Source: Ferranicluibacter rubi
Lineage (GTDB): Bacteria; Pseudomonadota; Alphaproteobacteria; Rhizobiales; Rhizobiaceae
Reading direction: 5' to 3'
NCBI RefSeq assembly: GCF_011603255.1
Contig: NZ_JAANCM010000007.1
Location: 1 to 64,000, forward strand
Length of the DNA stretch: 64,000 bases
Positions within the stretch are counted from its first letter, which is position 1. Each line of letters begins with the position of its first letter. Position numbers and translations under genes: made by a program. The notes under the pieces were generated by a model. The model saw only the letters and a list, made by a program, of their open reading frames with translations. It was not told where the DNA came from and did no database searches. Positions 45,993-55,132 of this stretch are shown here, one piece after another.

Positions 45993-47930
45993 ATGAACAA
46001 GTCACTGGATGTCATCACGATCGGTCGATCATCCGTCGATCTCTACGGTGCACAGATCGGGGGACGTCTGGAGGATATGGGGTCCTTCCGCAAATATATC
46101 GGCGGCTCGCCGACCAATATGGCTGCGGGAACGGCCCGGCTCGGCCTCCGGTCCGCCCTGATCACGCGGGTCGGCGACGAGCATATGGGGCGCTTCATCC
46201 GCGAGGAACTGGCGCGCGAAGGTGTCGATGTCACGGGCGTGAAGACCGATCGCGAGCGGCTGACGGCGCTCGTGCTTCTCGCCATCCGCGACGAGGAGAC
46301 ATTTCCACTGATCTTCTATCGCGAGAACTGTGCCGACATGGCCCTGTGCGAAGATGACATTGACGAAGCCCTGATTGCGCGCGCGCGCTCCGTCGTTGCC
46401 ACCGGCACCCATCTGAGCCACCCCGACACCGAAAAGGCCGTTCTGAAGGCGCTGACGCTTGCCCGCAAGCATGGGGCCCGAACCGCGCTCGATATCGATT
46501 ACCGTCCCAACCTCTGGGGCCTTGCCGGCCATGGCGACGGCGAAAGCCGGTTCGTCGAAAGCGCGGCCGTCACATCCAAGCTGCAATCGACACTGCATCT
46601 CTTCGACCTTATCGTGGGGACGGAAGAGGAATTCCACATCGCGGGCGGCTCCACAGAAACGATCGCGGCGTTGCGTGCGGTGCGCGCCGTCTCGCGCGCG
46701 ACGCTCGTCTGCAAACGCGGTGCGGCAGGGGCCGTCGCCTTCACGGGCGATATTCCCGACGATCTCGACGGCGGAGAGACCGGCCCGGGCTATCCCATCG
46801 AGGTTTTTAACGTGCTGGGCGCCGGCGACGGGTTCATGTCCGGCCTCATCAAGGGCTGGCTTGAAGATGCCGCATGGCCGCGTGCCCTTCAATATGCCAA
46901 TGCCTGCGGCGCCTTTGCCGTCAGCCGCCACGGCTGTACGCCGGCCTATCCCTCGCTGGCAGAGCTTACGTTCTTTCTCGAGCGAGGGGTGAAGACCAAG
47001 GCTCTGCGTCAGGATCTGGAACTTGAGCAGATCCACTGGGCGACCAACCGCCACGCGGACTGGTCGACGATGCGTGTCTTCGCCTTCGATCACCGTATGC
47101 AGCTGGAAGCCATGCCGGGGGCCACGCCCGACAAGATCGGCCGGTTCAAGGCGCTCTGCCTTCAAGCGGCGCTCGACGTGCAGGACGGTCGGTCGGGATA
47201 CGGCATTCTCTGCGACAACCGTCTCGGCAAGCGCGCTCTGCATGCGGCATCCGGCACCGGCCTCTGGATCGGCCGCCCGGTGGAATGGCCGGGATCGCGT
47301 CCGCTGACGCTCGAGCCGGAGATCGGTCCCGACTCCGGCGGCCTCGACGAGTGGCCGCTCGACAATGTCGTCAAGGTGCTGTGCTTTTGCCATCCGGACG
47401 ATGCCCCCGATCTCAGGGATGGGCAGGAGGAAACGGTCAGGCGACTTTTTGCGGCCGCGCGGCGCAACCGGCTGGAGTTTCTGCTGGAGATCATTCCGTC
47501 GAAGGTCGGCCCGGTCGATGACGACACGAACGCCACGCTGATCCGCCGCTTCTACGAGATCGGCATCTATCCCGACTGGTGGAAGCTCGAGCCGATGGCG
47601 AGCCGCGTTGCCTGGGAGAAGGCCTGCACCGCCATCACCGACAACGATCCGAACACACGCGGCATCGTCGTCCTTGGGCTTGATGCGCCGGAGGACGAAC
47701 TGGCGGCCAGCTTCAAGATCGCCGCCGGCTTCCCGCTGGTGAAGGGCTTTGCTGTGGGCCGAACGATCTTCGCCAACGCTGCCCGAGAATGGCTCGCTGG
47801 AGACATCACGGATGCGGACGCCGTGCAGGATATGCAGGCGCGCTATCGCCGCCTCTGCGTCCTCTGGGAGACGGCGCGGGCGGTGGCGCAGGACAACGAA
47901 GCGACGGTTCCGTCGCAGGGAGGAATTTGA
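45993..47930 (+). CDS. iolC: 5-dehydro-2-deoxygluconokinase fused to DUF2090 (IolC-IolJ-like)
   Basis: A 645-residue bifunctional protein. Residues 1-~325 are a PfkB kinase: VITIGRSSVDLYGAQIGG, GGSPTNMAAGTARLG and the catalytic NVLGAGDGFMSGLIKGW (Asp base). Residues ~340-640 are DUF2090 (FAFDHRMQLE, NVVKVLCFCHPDD, GIVVLGLDAPEDEL), the domain associated with aldol cleavage of 5-dehydro-2-deoxygluconate 6-phosphate. The fusion is typical of rhizobia. It supplies the kinase, and probably aldolase, steps of inositol breakdown. The ATG at 45993 follows GGAGGATGAA; an upstream in-frame start at 45915 or 45978 is less likely. Confidence 0.9.
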   Translation: MNKSLDVITIGRSSVDLYGAQIGGRLEDMGSFRKYIGGSPTNMAAGTARLGLRSALITRVGDEHMGRFIREELAREGVDVTGVKTDRERLTALVLLAIRDEETFPLIFYRENCADMALCEDDIDEALIARARSVVATGTHLSHPDTEKAVLKALTLARKHGARTALDIDYRPNLWGLAGHGDGESRFVESAAVTSKLQSTLHLFDLIVGTEEEFHIAGGSTETIAALRAVRAVSRATLVCKRGAAGAVAFTGDIPDDLDGGETGPGYPIEVFNVLGAGDGFMSGLIKGWLEDAAWPRALQYANACGAFAVSRHGCTPAYPSLAELTFFLERGVKTKALRQDLELEQIHWATNRHADWSTMRVFAFDHRMQLEAMPGATPDKIGRFKALCLQAALDVQDGRSGYGILCDNRLGKRALHAASGTGLWIGRPVEWPGSRPLTLEPEIGPDSGGLDEWPLDNVVKVLCFCHPDDAPDLRDGQEETVRRLFAAARRNRLEFLLEIIPSKVGPVDDDTNATLIRRFYEIGIYPDWWKLEPMASRVAWEKACTAITDNDPNTRGIVVLGLDAPEDELAASFKIAAGFPLVKGFAVGRTIFANAAREWLAGDITDADAVQDMQARYRRLCVLWETARAVAQDNEATVPSQGGI

Positions 47931-47931
47931 C

Positions 47932-49767
47932 ATGACCGACACCATTCGCCTGACCGCGGCCCAAGCGATGTTTCGCTGGCTTTCCGTGCAGATGACCGAG
48001 GATGGGGATCGCTTTATCGAAGGGGTCTGGGCGATCTTCGGCCACGGCAACGTCGCCGGTATCGGCGAGGCTCTGCATGGCATCGGCGCGAAGCTGCCGA
48101 CATGGCGCGGACAGAACGAGCAGACGATGGCGCATGCGGCCATCGCCTATGCCAAGACGAAGCGCCGCCGGAAAGCCATGGCGGTCACGTCGTCCATCGG
48201 CCCCGGCTCGACCAATCTCGTGACGGCCGCAGCGCTCGCCCATGTGAACCGCCTGCCGGTCCTCTTCATCCCTGGAGACGTCTTTGCCAATCGCCGGCCG
48301 GATCCGGTTCTCCAGCAGATCGAGGATTTCGACGACGGCACGATGAGCGTCACCGACTGCTTCCGTCCGGTCAGCCGCTATTTTGACCGGATTACCCGGC
48401 CCGAGCATCTTCTGACCGCACTGCCGCGCGCCCTTCAGGTGATGACGGACCCGGCCACCTGCGGTCCCGTCACGCTCGCCTTCTGCCAGGATGTTCAGGC
48501 GGAGGCCTACGACTATCCTCTGTCCTTCTTCGACACGAAGACATGGCGCATCCGGCGACCGGAGCCCGACATGCGGGAGGTTGAGGATGTGGTGGCGGCG
48601 CTGAAGGGGGCCGAGAACCCCTTGATCATTGCTGGCGGCGGCGTGCTCTATTCGGGTGCTGATGCAGACCTTTTCGCCTTTGCCCGAAAGCACAACATCC
48701 CCGTCGTCGAGACGCAGGCGGGCAAAGGGGCGATCGACTGGCAGGAGCGCCTCAACTTCGGGTCTCCGGGGGTAACGGGCACGGATTGCGGCAATGCGAT
48801 TGCGGCGAAGGCCGACCTCATTCTGGGTGTCGGAACGCGCTTCCAGGACTTCACGACGGGAAGCTGGACGATTTTCGGCAAGGCGGACCGCAAGCTCGTG
48901 TCCATCAACCTCACCGGCTACGACGCGGCCAAGCATGGGGCAATTCCGCTGGTCTCCGACGCGAAGGTTGCGCTGGAGCGGATTTCGAAGGGTCTCGGCG
49001 AGCACCGCTTTGCCGATCCGGATTTCGCAGGGCGTGACGCTTGGTTCAAGGCGACGGACCAGGTGACGGCGGCACCGGAGCCCGCGAGCGCCAATGTCCT
49101 GCCTTCGGATGCTCAGGTCATCGGGGCGGTGCAGCGCGTGGCCGGGCCACAGACGGTTGCCATGTGCGCGGCCGGCACCATGCCGGGAGCGTTGCAGATC
49201 CTCTGGCGGTCCGCAGCGGGCGGCTACCATATGGAATACGGCTTCTCCTGCATGGGCTACGAGGTCGCGGGCGCATTCGGCATCAAGCTTGCAGCGCCGG
49301 AAAAGGAGGTCGTCTGCTTCGTCGGCGACGGCTCCTACATGATGGCGAATTCCGAACTGGCCACCGCCGTCATGATGCGCGTCCCCTTCACGATCGTGCT
49401 CACCGACAATCGCGGTTACGGCTGCATCAACCGGCTTCAGCAGGAGTGCGGCGGTGCCGAGTTCAACAATATGTACAAGGACAGCAACATCGAGGTGCAG
49501 CCCGAGATCGACTTCGTGGCGCATGCCGGCTCGATGGGCGCACATGCGGTCAAGGTCGATGGCATCGCTGCCCTTGAAAGCGAGATCGTTCTGGCGCGGG
49601 ATCGCCAGATCCCCACCGTGATCGTCATCGATACGGAAGCGGAAACCGGTCCGGGTATCGGCGGCGCCTGGTGGGATGTCGCCGTTCCCGCGGTCGGCGA
49701 TACCGACAAGCTCGCCCAGGCCCGCGCGCATTACGAGGCCAACACCGCGCGCCAGCGCATCAACTGA
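47932..49767 (+). CDS. iolD: 3D-(3,5/4)-trihydroxycyclohexane-1,2-dione hydrolase (IolD)
   Basis: A 611-residue TPP-dependent enzyme of the acetolactate-synthase fold. AIFGHGNVAGIGEAL carries the conserved loop of IolD; GPGSTNLVTAAALAH and the C-terminal TPP-binding GDGSYMMANSELATA with downstream NRGYGCINRLQ are clear. It hydrolyses the diketo ring to 5-deoxyglucuronate. AGGGAGGAATTTGAC precedes the ATG, one base after the iolC stop; the frame is open earlier inside iolC. Confidence 0.93.
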   Translation: MTDTIRLTAAQAMFRWLSVQMTEDGDRFIEGVWAIFGHGNVAGIGEALHGIGAKLPTWRGQNEQTMAHAAIAYAKTKRRRKAMAVTSSIGPGSTNLVTAAALAHVNRLPVLFIPGDVFANRRPDPVLQQIEDFDDGTMSVTDCFRPVSRYFDRITRPEHLLTALPRALQVMTDPATCGPVTLAFCQDVQAEAYDYPLSFFDTKTWRIRRPEPDMREVEDVVAALKGAENPLIIAGGGVLYSGADADLFAFARKHNIPVVETQAGKGAIDWQERLNFGSPGVTGTDCGNAIAAKADLILGVGTRFQDFTTGSWTIFGKADRKLVSINLTGYDAAKHGAIPLVSDAKVALERISKGLGEHRFADPDFAGRDAWFKATDQVTAAPEPASANVLPSDAQVIGAVQRVAGPQTVAMCAAGTMPGALQILWRSAAGGYHMEYGFSCMGYEVAGAFGIKLAAPEKEVVCFVGDGSYMMANSELATAVMMRVPFTIVLTDNRGYGCINRLQQECGGAEFNNMYKDSNIEVQPEIDFVAHAGSMGAHAVKVDGIAALESEIVLARDRQIPTVIVIDTEAETGPGIGGAWWDVAVPAVGDTDKLAQARAHYEANTARQRIN

Positions 49768-49794
49768 CATTTCGACAGGCCGGAAGGAACGACC

Positions 49795-50712
49795 ATGATA
49801 CTCTACGGAACCAACCCCATTGCCTGGTCGAATGACGACGATCAGACGATCGGCGCGCATCTGACACTCGAGGATTGCCTGTCGGACTGCCGCAAGATCG
49901 GCTTTGACGGCATCGAGAAGGGCCACAAGATGCCGAGCGAGGGCGGGGCACTGAAGGACGCGCTCGGCACGTTCGGCCTGCGCTTCGTCGGCGGGTGGCA
50001 CTCCACCAATCTCCTCGTCAACGATGTGGAGACGGAGAAGGCGGCCCTGCAGACCTTCATCGACATGACCAAGGCCGCCGGCGGCGACCACATCAATGCC
50101 TGCGAATGCTCCAACACCGTTCATGGCAGCGAGGGCACGCCGGTCAACGACCGACCCATCATGACCGATGCCGAGTGGACACGGTTTTCCCAAGGGTATG
50201 AGGCGCTCTCCCGGCATGCCGCCGATCAGGGCGTCAAGATGGGCTACCACCATCACATGGGCACGATCATCGAGAGCGCTGCCGATATCGATCGCTTCAT
50301 GAGCATGGCCGGGCCTCATACGCGGCTTCTCCTCGACACGGGTCACTGCACCTTCGGCGGTGCCGATCCGCAGGAAGTCGCTCGGAAATACATGGACCGC
50401 GTTACGCACATTCACGCCAAGAACATCCGGCCCGAGATCATGGCGCGCGTTCGCTCGGAGCACCTGTCGTTTCTCGATGGCGTGCGCCTCGGCGTCTTCA
50501 CCGTGCCGGGTGATCCGGAAGGCTGCGTCGCCTTCGAACCGGTGCTGAAGATCGCAGCTGAGCACGGCTATGCGGGTTGGCTCGTCATCGAAGCCGAGCA
50601 GGACAGTGCCGTTCGGGAGCCGTTCCTCTACCAGAACATGGGCCTGACGGCTCTAAAGGCGATGTCTCGCAACGCCGGGCTCGACACATCCGCCGCAACG
50701 GCAGCCGAATAA
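49795..50712 (+). CDS. iolE: Inosose dehydratase (IolE)
   Basis: A 305-residue TIM-barrel protein starting [20 protein letters not shown], the standard IolE N-terminus. Metal-binding and active-site strands show [20 protein letters not shown] and [15 protein letters not shown]. It dehydrates 2-keto-myo-inositol to the diketo ring used by IolD. GGAAGGAACGACC precedes the ATG. A divergent paralogue is encoded at 55133-56050. Confidence 0.93.
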   Translation: MILYGTNPIAWSNDDDQTIGAHLTLEDCLSDCRKIGFDGIEKGHKMPSEGGALKDALGTFGLRFVGGWHSTNLLVNDVETEKAALQTFIDMTKAAGGDHINACECSNTVHGSEGTPVNDRPIMTDAEWTRFSQGYEALSRHAADQGVKMGYHHHMGTIIESAADIDRFMSMAGPHTRLLLDTGHCTFGGADPQEVARKYMDRVTHIHAKNIRPEIMARVRSEHLSFLDGVRLGVFTVPGDPEGCVAFEPVLKIAAEHGYAGWLVIEAEQDSAVREPFLYQNMGLTALKAMSRNAGLDTSAATAAE

Positions 50713-50726
50713 GGAGGGCAAGAGCG

Positions 50727-51539
50727 ATGAGCATGCTTCGACGCCGGCCTTTTGGCGGGCACGGCAAGGTCCACGAGATCACGCCGCAGTCGGCCGGGTG
50801 GCGCTATGTCGGCTTCAGCCTGTACCGCCTGCGCGCGGGCGACACGATCGGCGAGGCGACCGGTGCGATGGAGGCCATTCTTGTGATGGTCGAGGGCAAG
50901 GCACGGTTTCAGGCGGCGGGCACGGATTGGGGCGAACTCGGCGATCGAATGAACGTCTTCGAGCGCACGCCGCCGCACTGCCTCTATGTGCCGAATAATG
51001 AGACATGGCAGGCGCAGGCGATCACGGACTGCACCATCGCCGTCTGCCTGGCTCCGGGAAAGGGCGGCCACAAGGCCCACCGCATCGGGCCGGACCGGAT
51101 CACGCTCACCACGCGCGGGGTCGGCGCAAACCAGCGCTTCATCAACAATATCGCGATGGAGGCGGACGACGACTGCGACAGCCTGCTGGTCACCGAAGTC
51201 TTTACGCCCGCCGGCAACTGGTCGTCCTATCCAAGTCATCGGCACGACGAGGACGATTTTCCGCGGATTACCTATCTGGAGGAAACCTATTACCACAGGC
51301 TCAATCCCGACCAGGGTTTTGGCGTCCAGCGGGTCTACACGGAAGATGGCGCGCTGGACGAAACGATCGCGGTGAAGTCGCACGATGTCGTCCTCGTGCC
51401 GCGCGGCCATCACCCCTGCGGCGCGCCCTATGGCTTCGAAATGTACTACCTCAACGTCATGGCAGGTCCGTTGCGGAACTGGCGTTTCGTTCCCGATCCG
51501 GCCGTCCAGTGGATCATCGATCGCGACACCACGGCGTAG
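50727..51539 (+). CDS. iolB: 5-deoxy-glucuronate isomerase (IolB)
   Basis: A 270-residue double-cupin protein. The second cupin has the metal-binding SSYPSHRHDEDDFP and later VPRGHHPCGAPYGFEMYYLNV, the IolB signature. It converts 5-deoxyglucuronate to 5-dehydro-2-deoxygluconate for IolC. AAGGAGGGCAAGAGCG precedes the ATG at 50727; the frame is open further upstream inside iolE. Confidence 0.93.
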   Translation: MSMLRRRPFGGHGKVHEITPQSAGWRYVGFSLYRLRAGDTIGEATGAMEAILVMVEGKARFQAAGTDWGELGDRMNVFERTPPHCLYVPNNETWQAQAITDCTIAVCLAPGKGGHKAHRIGPDRITLTTRGVGANQRFINNIAMEADDDCDSLLVTEVFTPAGNWSSYPSHRHDEDDFPRITYLEETYYHRLNPDQGFGVQRVYTEDGALDETIAVKSHDVVLVPRGHHPCGAPYGFEMYYLNVMAGPLRNWRFVPDPAVQWIIDRDTTA

Positions 51540-51560
51540 CCGCTGCCGAAAGGACGTATC

Positions 51561-51950
51561 ATGCCGCTGATCAAGCTGCACATTCGCAAGGGCCGGTCGG
51601 AGGCCGACATCACACGGCTTCTCGACACGGTGCATGCGGTCATGCTGGACGCCTTTCATGTGCCGGAGCGGGATCGCTACCAGATCGTGTTCGAACACGA
51701 AGACACGCATTTTCGCGCGCTGGACACAGGCCTCGGCTTCACGCGGACGGATCGTTTCGTCCTGATCGAAGTCGTCTCGCGGCCGAGGCCGAGATCCGAA
51801 AAGCTCGCATTCTATCAGGGCCTTGGTGGTCAATTGTCTGAAAGATGCGGCATTCCGGCATCCGATCTCATGGTGTCTTTCGTCGAGAACGGTGACGAGG
51901 ACTGGTCGTTCGGCGCGGGTGTCGCTCAATTCGTGACGGGTGATCTATGA
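51561..51950 (+). CDS. Tautomerase-superfamily protein
   Basis: A 129-residue protein beginning MPLIKLHIRKGRSEAD; after removal of Met the N-terminal Pro would be the catalytic base of the 4-oxalocrotonate tautomerase superfamily. Size and the FVLIEVVSRPR and VENGDEDWSFG segments fit the Tautomerase_2 (MSAD-like) group. Its role with the iol genes is unknown; a keto-enol conversion of an inositol intermediate is possible. It overlaps the RpiR regulator by 4 bases. Confidence 0.8.
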   Translation: MPLIKLHIRKGRSEADITRLLDTVHAVMLDAFHVPERDRYQIVFEHEDTHFRALDTGLGFTRTDRFVLIEVVSRPRPRSEKLAFYQGLGGQLSERCGIPASDLMVSFVENGDEDWSFGAGVAQFVTGDL

Positions 51951-52852
51951 CCGGTCGCCTGGACCCCGTCCCGCGAGGTCGTCGGGCGTCTGCCTCCGCA
52001 CGTTCGTTTCGGACACCCCTATCGGGTGACAGGGACTACCGTCCGCCGGATCTCGATACGCTGAAAGCCGTGATGCTGGCGCGGCACGCAGACCTTCCCA
52101 AGCGGATCGCAACGCTTGGGCACTTTGCCCTTGACCATCCTGATGACATCGCGTTCGGCACCGTCGCATCGATTGCAAAAGCTGCGCAGGTTTCGCCGTC
52201 TGCGCTCGTCCGCTTTGGGCAGTTTTTCGGATATAGTGGGTTCAGCGATCTTCAGTCGGTGTTCCAGCAGGCGGGACGCACGAGAATCGTTGCCAAAGCC
52301 ACATCTCATGTCGCATTGAAGATTGGCCCCGCTTGCGGCCACTGGAATGCCATTCACGAGACGGTCGAGGCCTGCCGCATGTCGATCGACGTGATGGGTG
52401 AGACCATCCCGCTTGCCGATATGAGGGCTGCGTCGGACATGCTGTCGACGGCGGATAGCATCTTCATTCTCGCAGGCAAAGACGCTCTGCCGTTCGCGAG
52501 CTTCTTCCACCGGCGTCTTGTCGCGATGAGCATCCGAGCGATTCTGCTGACCGACATGGCCTCCGCAATCGATATCCTCGCTCTTGCAAGACGCGGAGAT
52601 GCGGCCGTCATCCTGGAGACAGCCCCGGTCAGCAGCGCGCTCGCCGCTCATGTCGTGGCCATCAAAGAGCTGCAGATGCCGATTGTCTGCATGACCGACA
52701 CGCCATTATCGCCCACGGCAGCACTCGCCAGCGTTCGTTTCGATCTCGCCGGTGCCGGGAGAGACGCCTTGTCACGCGTGACTGCAGGCATCGTACTCGG
52801 CGACGCCCTGGCGAACGGCATTCGTGCGTCGTTGCAGACGACCAGCGGGTGA
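51947..52852 (+). CDS. MurR/RpiR-family regulator (IolR-type of rhizobia)
   Basis: A 301-residue regulator. The N-terminal helix-turn-helix (VASIAKAAQVSPSALVRFGQFFGYSGFSDLQ, read here in two parts around residues 65-95) is typical of RpiR; the C-terminal SIS domain (DSIFILAGKDALPFASFFHRRL, LARRGDAAVILE) binds a sugar phosphate or similar. In rhizobia an RpiR-type IolR represses iol genes; here it is co-transcribed at the end of the iol operon, giving feedback. Its stop is 7 bases from that of the convergent Gfo/Idh gene. Confidence 0.88.
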   Translation: MTGRLDPVPRGRRASASARSFRTPLSGDRDYRPPDLDTLKAVMLARHADLPKRIATLGHFALDHPDDIAFGTVASIAKAAQVSPSALVRFGQFFGYSGFSDLQSVFQQAGRTRIVAKATSHVALKIGPACGHWNAIHETVEACRMSIDVMGETIPLADMRAASDMLSTADSIFILAGKDALPFASFFHRRLVAMSIRAILLTDMASAIDILALARRGDAAVILETAPVSSALAAHVVAIKELQMPIVCMTDTPLSPTAALASVRFDLAGAGRDALSRVTAGIVLGDALANGIRASLQTTSG

Positions 52853-52859
52853 CGGAGGC

Positions 52860-53906
52860 CTATTCCACCAGCCCTGCCTGCGTGAAGTCGATGCCGAGCG
52901 CCTGCCGTATGCCGTCGAGCAGCCGCATGGTGGCTAGCGATTCCTCGGCGGGTCGGCACGCGGTCTCGCGTTTTCCTTCCGAGATCGCCCAGGCGATCTC
53001 GGCGGCTTCGTAAAAAAGACCCTGGAAATGCGCACCTCTCGGCTCTTCGTAGCGCAGGCGACGGGTGCCATCGAGGGACCAGACTTCGAAGCTGCCCGGT
53101 AGGTGAAACTCCGTCTCGAACCGGATCGTGCCTCGGCGGCCCATGATCGCCGCGTTCGTCGGGCTGAAACCGTAAGGCGAGGTCGACATGGTGCCAAGGG
53201 CGCCGCGCTCGTTGGAGATGACGACCGAGAGTTGTCCGTTGACGCCGGCTGGATCCGGCGTAGCCAGACCGACGATGCGCTCGGGCGTGCCAAGAAGCTT
53301 GGCGAGGAGCGAGACGGGATATGTCCCGAGATCGAGAAGAGGCCCGCCGGCAAGCGCCGCATCGAAGATCCGATGGTCGCGTGGCAGGTACTCGCCATAG
53401 TCCGTATAGACGGACAGGATGTCGCCGATGACGCCGGCATCAAGGACTTGGCTGATCACGTCGAATTTCGGAAGAAAATAGGTCCAGAGCGCTTCGGCGA
53501 AGAACACACTCTTCGCCCGCGCGGCCGCCACCATGTCCGCTGCCTGCGCGTGATTGAGTGCCACCGGCTTCTCGACGAGAACATGCTTTCCCGCTGCGAT
53601 TGCCAGCATGGCATGCTCATGGTGCCTGTTGTGCGGTGTGGCGACATAGATAATGTCAATATCGTCCGCGACGACGAGTGCCTCGTAACTGCCGTAAGCG
53701 CGAGGAACCTGCCAGGTCGCCGCAAACCTTTCGGCGGCTTCAGGCGATCGGGAGCCGACCGCCGCGATCGCCTGGCGCGTATGCGCCTGAACCGACTCGA
53801 CAAACTTCGCCGCGATCCATCCCGAGCCGAGAATACCCCAGCGAAGCGGGGGTGCCTCCATCGGCGGCCGGGTCCGGGGCAGGGGCAGTGTTTCTGGGAA
53901 AGACAT
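52860..53906 (-). CDS. Gfo/Idh/MocA-family oxidoreductase A
   Basis: A 348-residue dehydrogenase with Rossmann motif RWGILGSGWIAAKFVESV, the EKP motif (LVEKPVALNH) and a GGGxxxxDxG-like ALAGGPLLDLGTYPV active-site helix. It is similar to dehydrogenases acting on cyclic polyols or dihydrodiols. It is the last gene of the four-gene minus-strand cluster with two other Gfo/Idh proteins and an IolE-like protein. The substrate is inferred to be an inositol isomer or derivative. Confidence 0.88.
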   Translation of the reverse strand: MSFPETLPLPRTRPPMEAPPLRWGILGSGWIAAKFVESVQAHTRQAIAAVGSRSPEAAERFAATWQVPRAYGSYEALVVADDIDIIYVATPHNRHHEHAMLAIAAGKHVLVEKPVALNHAQAADMVAAARAKSVFFAEALWTYFLPKFDVISQVLDAGVIGDILSVYTDYGEYLPRDHRIFDAALAGGPLLDLGTYPVSLLAKLLGTPERIVGLATPDPAGVNGQLSVVISNERGALGTMSTSPYGFSPTNAAIMGRRGTIRFETEFHLPGSFEVWSLDGTRRLRYEEPRGAHFQGLFYEAAEIAWAISEGKRETACRPAEESLATMRLLDGIRQALGIDFTQAGLVE

Positions 53907-53935
53907 GAGGGCTCCTCCTTCTCGTCAATAGCGCG

Positions 53936-55108
53936 TCAGCCGGCGGTCTTCTGCCAGGACCCGGTCTCGACGGAGCGTTCCATCGCGTCGATGATGCGTT
54001 CGTTGGCCAGACCGAAGTCGAAGTTCGGAAAACAGTCCGCGCTGTTGCAGATGCCCTCGATGAGATCCCGGACCTCGATGACCTTCACGTCGAAATAGCC
54101 GAGACCGCCGCCGGCGAAGTCGAACCCGAAGAAGGCGCCGAACTGCGGCACCTGGCTTCCGGCAAGGATGGTCTTGAAACCACGGTCCGGCTTCGGATCG
54201 TTGAAGCGCGAGATCTTCAACTCATTGAAGCGCTCCCCATCCATGATGATCGTGCCCTCAGTGCCGGAAACCTCCCAGTAGATGCCGAAGACCTTACCGG
54301 CAGCGACGCGCGATGCCTCGATCGTACCGCCCGCACCATTGCTGAAGCGGATCAGCGTCTGGATCTGGTCCTCATTCTCCACAGTCGCGCGCGGCGCATC
54401 CGTGTCCGACGTCGCCCCATAGCCGGAACCGCTTTGCGGCACGGGTCGCGTCGGAAAGAAGGTCTGCGTCTGCGCGATGACCTGGTCGATATCGCCGACC
54501 AGATATTGCGCCACCGAGATCACATGGCTGCCCAGATCCCCAAGCGCTCCCGAGCCCGCCTCCTTGCGTGTGCACCGCCAGGAAAACGGCAGGTCCGGAT
54601 CGTTGAAGAATCCCTGATCGAACCATCCGCGAAACCGCATGGGCGTGCCGATATCGCCACGGTCGATCATGATCTTGGCGAGCATTGCGGCAGGGGTCTT
54701 GATGTTGTTGAAGGCGACCATGGTCTTCACGCCCTGCCTTCGTGCCGCGTCGGCCATCTCTTCGGCCTGCGCCACCGTCACCGAGAGTGGTTTTTCGCAA
54801 TAGACATGCTTGCCCGCGGCAATGGCGGCGAGCGCCATCTCATGGTGCATCGCGTTGGGCGAGGTGATGTCGACCACATCGATGTCGGGGTCGGTCACAA
54901 GCGTCCGCCAGTCACCGGTGCTCCGCTCAAACCCGAAGCGATGGGCGGCATCTGCCGCAAGCTCGTTCGTGACATCGGCGAGCATGCTCAGATGCGGAAC
55001 CGCCGGCAGATCCCGGTACAGCATGCCCGCGCGACGATAGGCGTCGGCATGGGCCTGCCCCATGAAGCCGGAGCCGATCAGACCGATATTCAGCGTCTCT
55101 TTTGGCAT
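53936..55108 (-). CDS. Gfo/Idh/MocA-family oxidoreductase B
   Basis: A 390-residue dehydrogenase. Rossmann motif NIGLIGSGFMGQAHADAYR, YCEKPLSVTV and GALGDLGSHVISVAQYLVG are characteristic. It is longer than IolG and resembles the group that includes inositol and scyllo-inositol dehydrogenases and enzymes acting on sugar derivatives. The ATG at 55108 is preferred over 55123 because MPKETLNIGL gives the usual start. It lies 24 bases after the IolE-like gene. Confidence 0.88.
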   Translation of the reverse strand: MPKETLNIGLIGSGFMGQAHADAYRRAGMLYRDLPAVPHLSMLADVTNELAADAAHRFGFERSTGDWRTLVTDPDIDVVDITSPNAMHHEMALAAIAAGKHVYCEKPLSVTVAQAEEMADAARRQGVKTMVAFNNIKTPAAMLAKIMIDRGDIGTPMRFRGWFDQGFFNDPDLPFSWRCTRKEAGSGALGDLGSHVISVAQYLVGDIDQVIAQTQTFFPTRPVPQSGSGYGATSDTDAPRATVENEDQIQTLIRFSNGAGGTIEASRVAAGKVFGIYWEVSGTEGTIIMDGERFNELKISRFNDPKPDRGFKTILAGSQVPQFGAFFGFDFAGGGLGYFDVKVIEVRDLIEGICNSADCFPNFDFGLANERIIDAMERSVETGSWQKTAG

Positions 55109-55132
55109 CTTCGTTGTCCTCAAGGGGGGCCA

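Noticed and set aside
46029-50565. Very long minus-strand ORFs (704 and 919 codons) across the iol operon
   Set aside because: Antisense to iolC, iolD and iolE, which have complete catalytic motifs; these are shadows.
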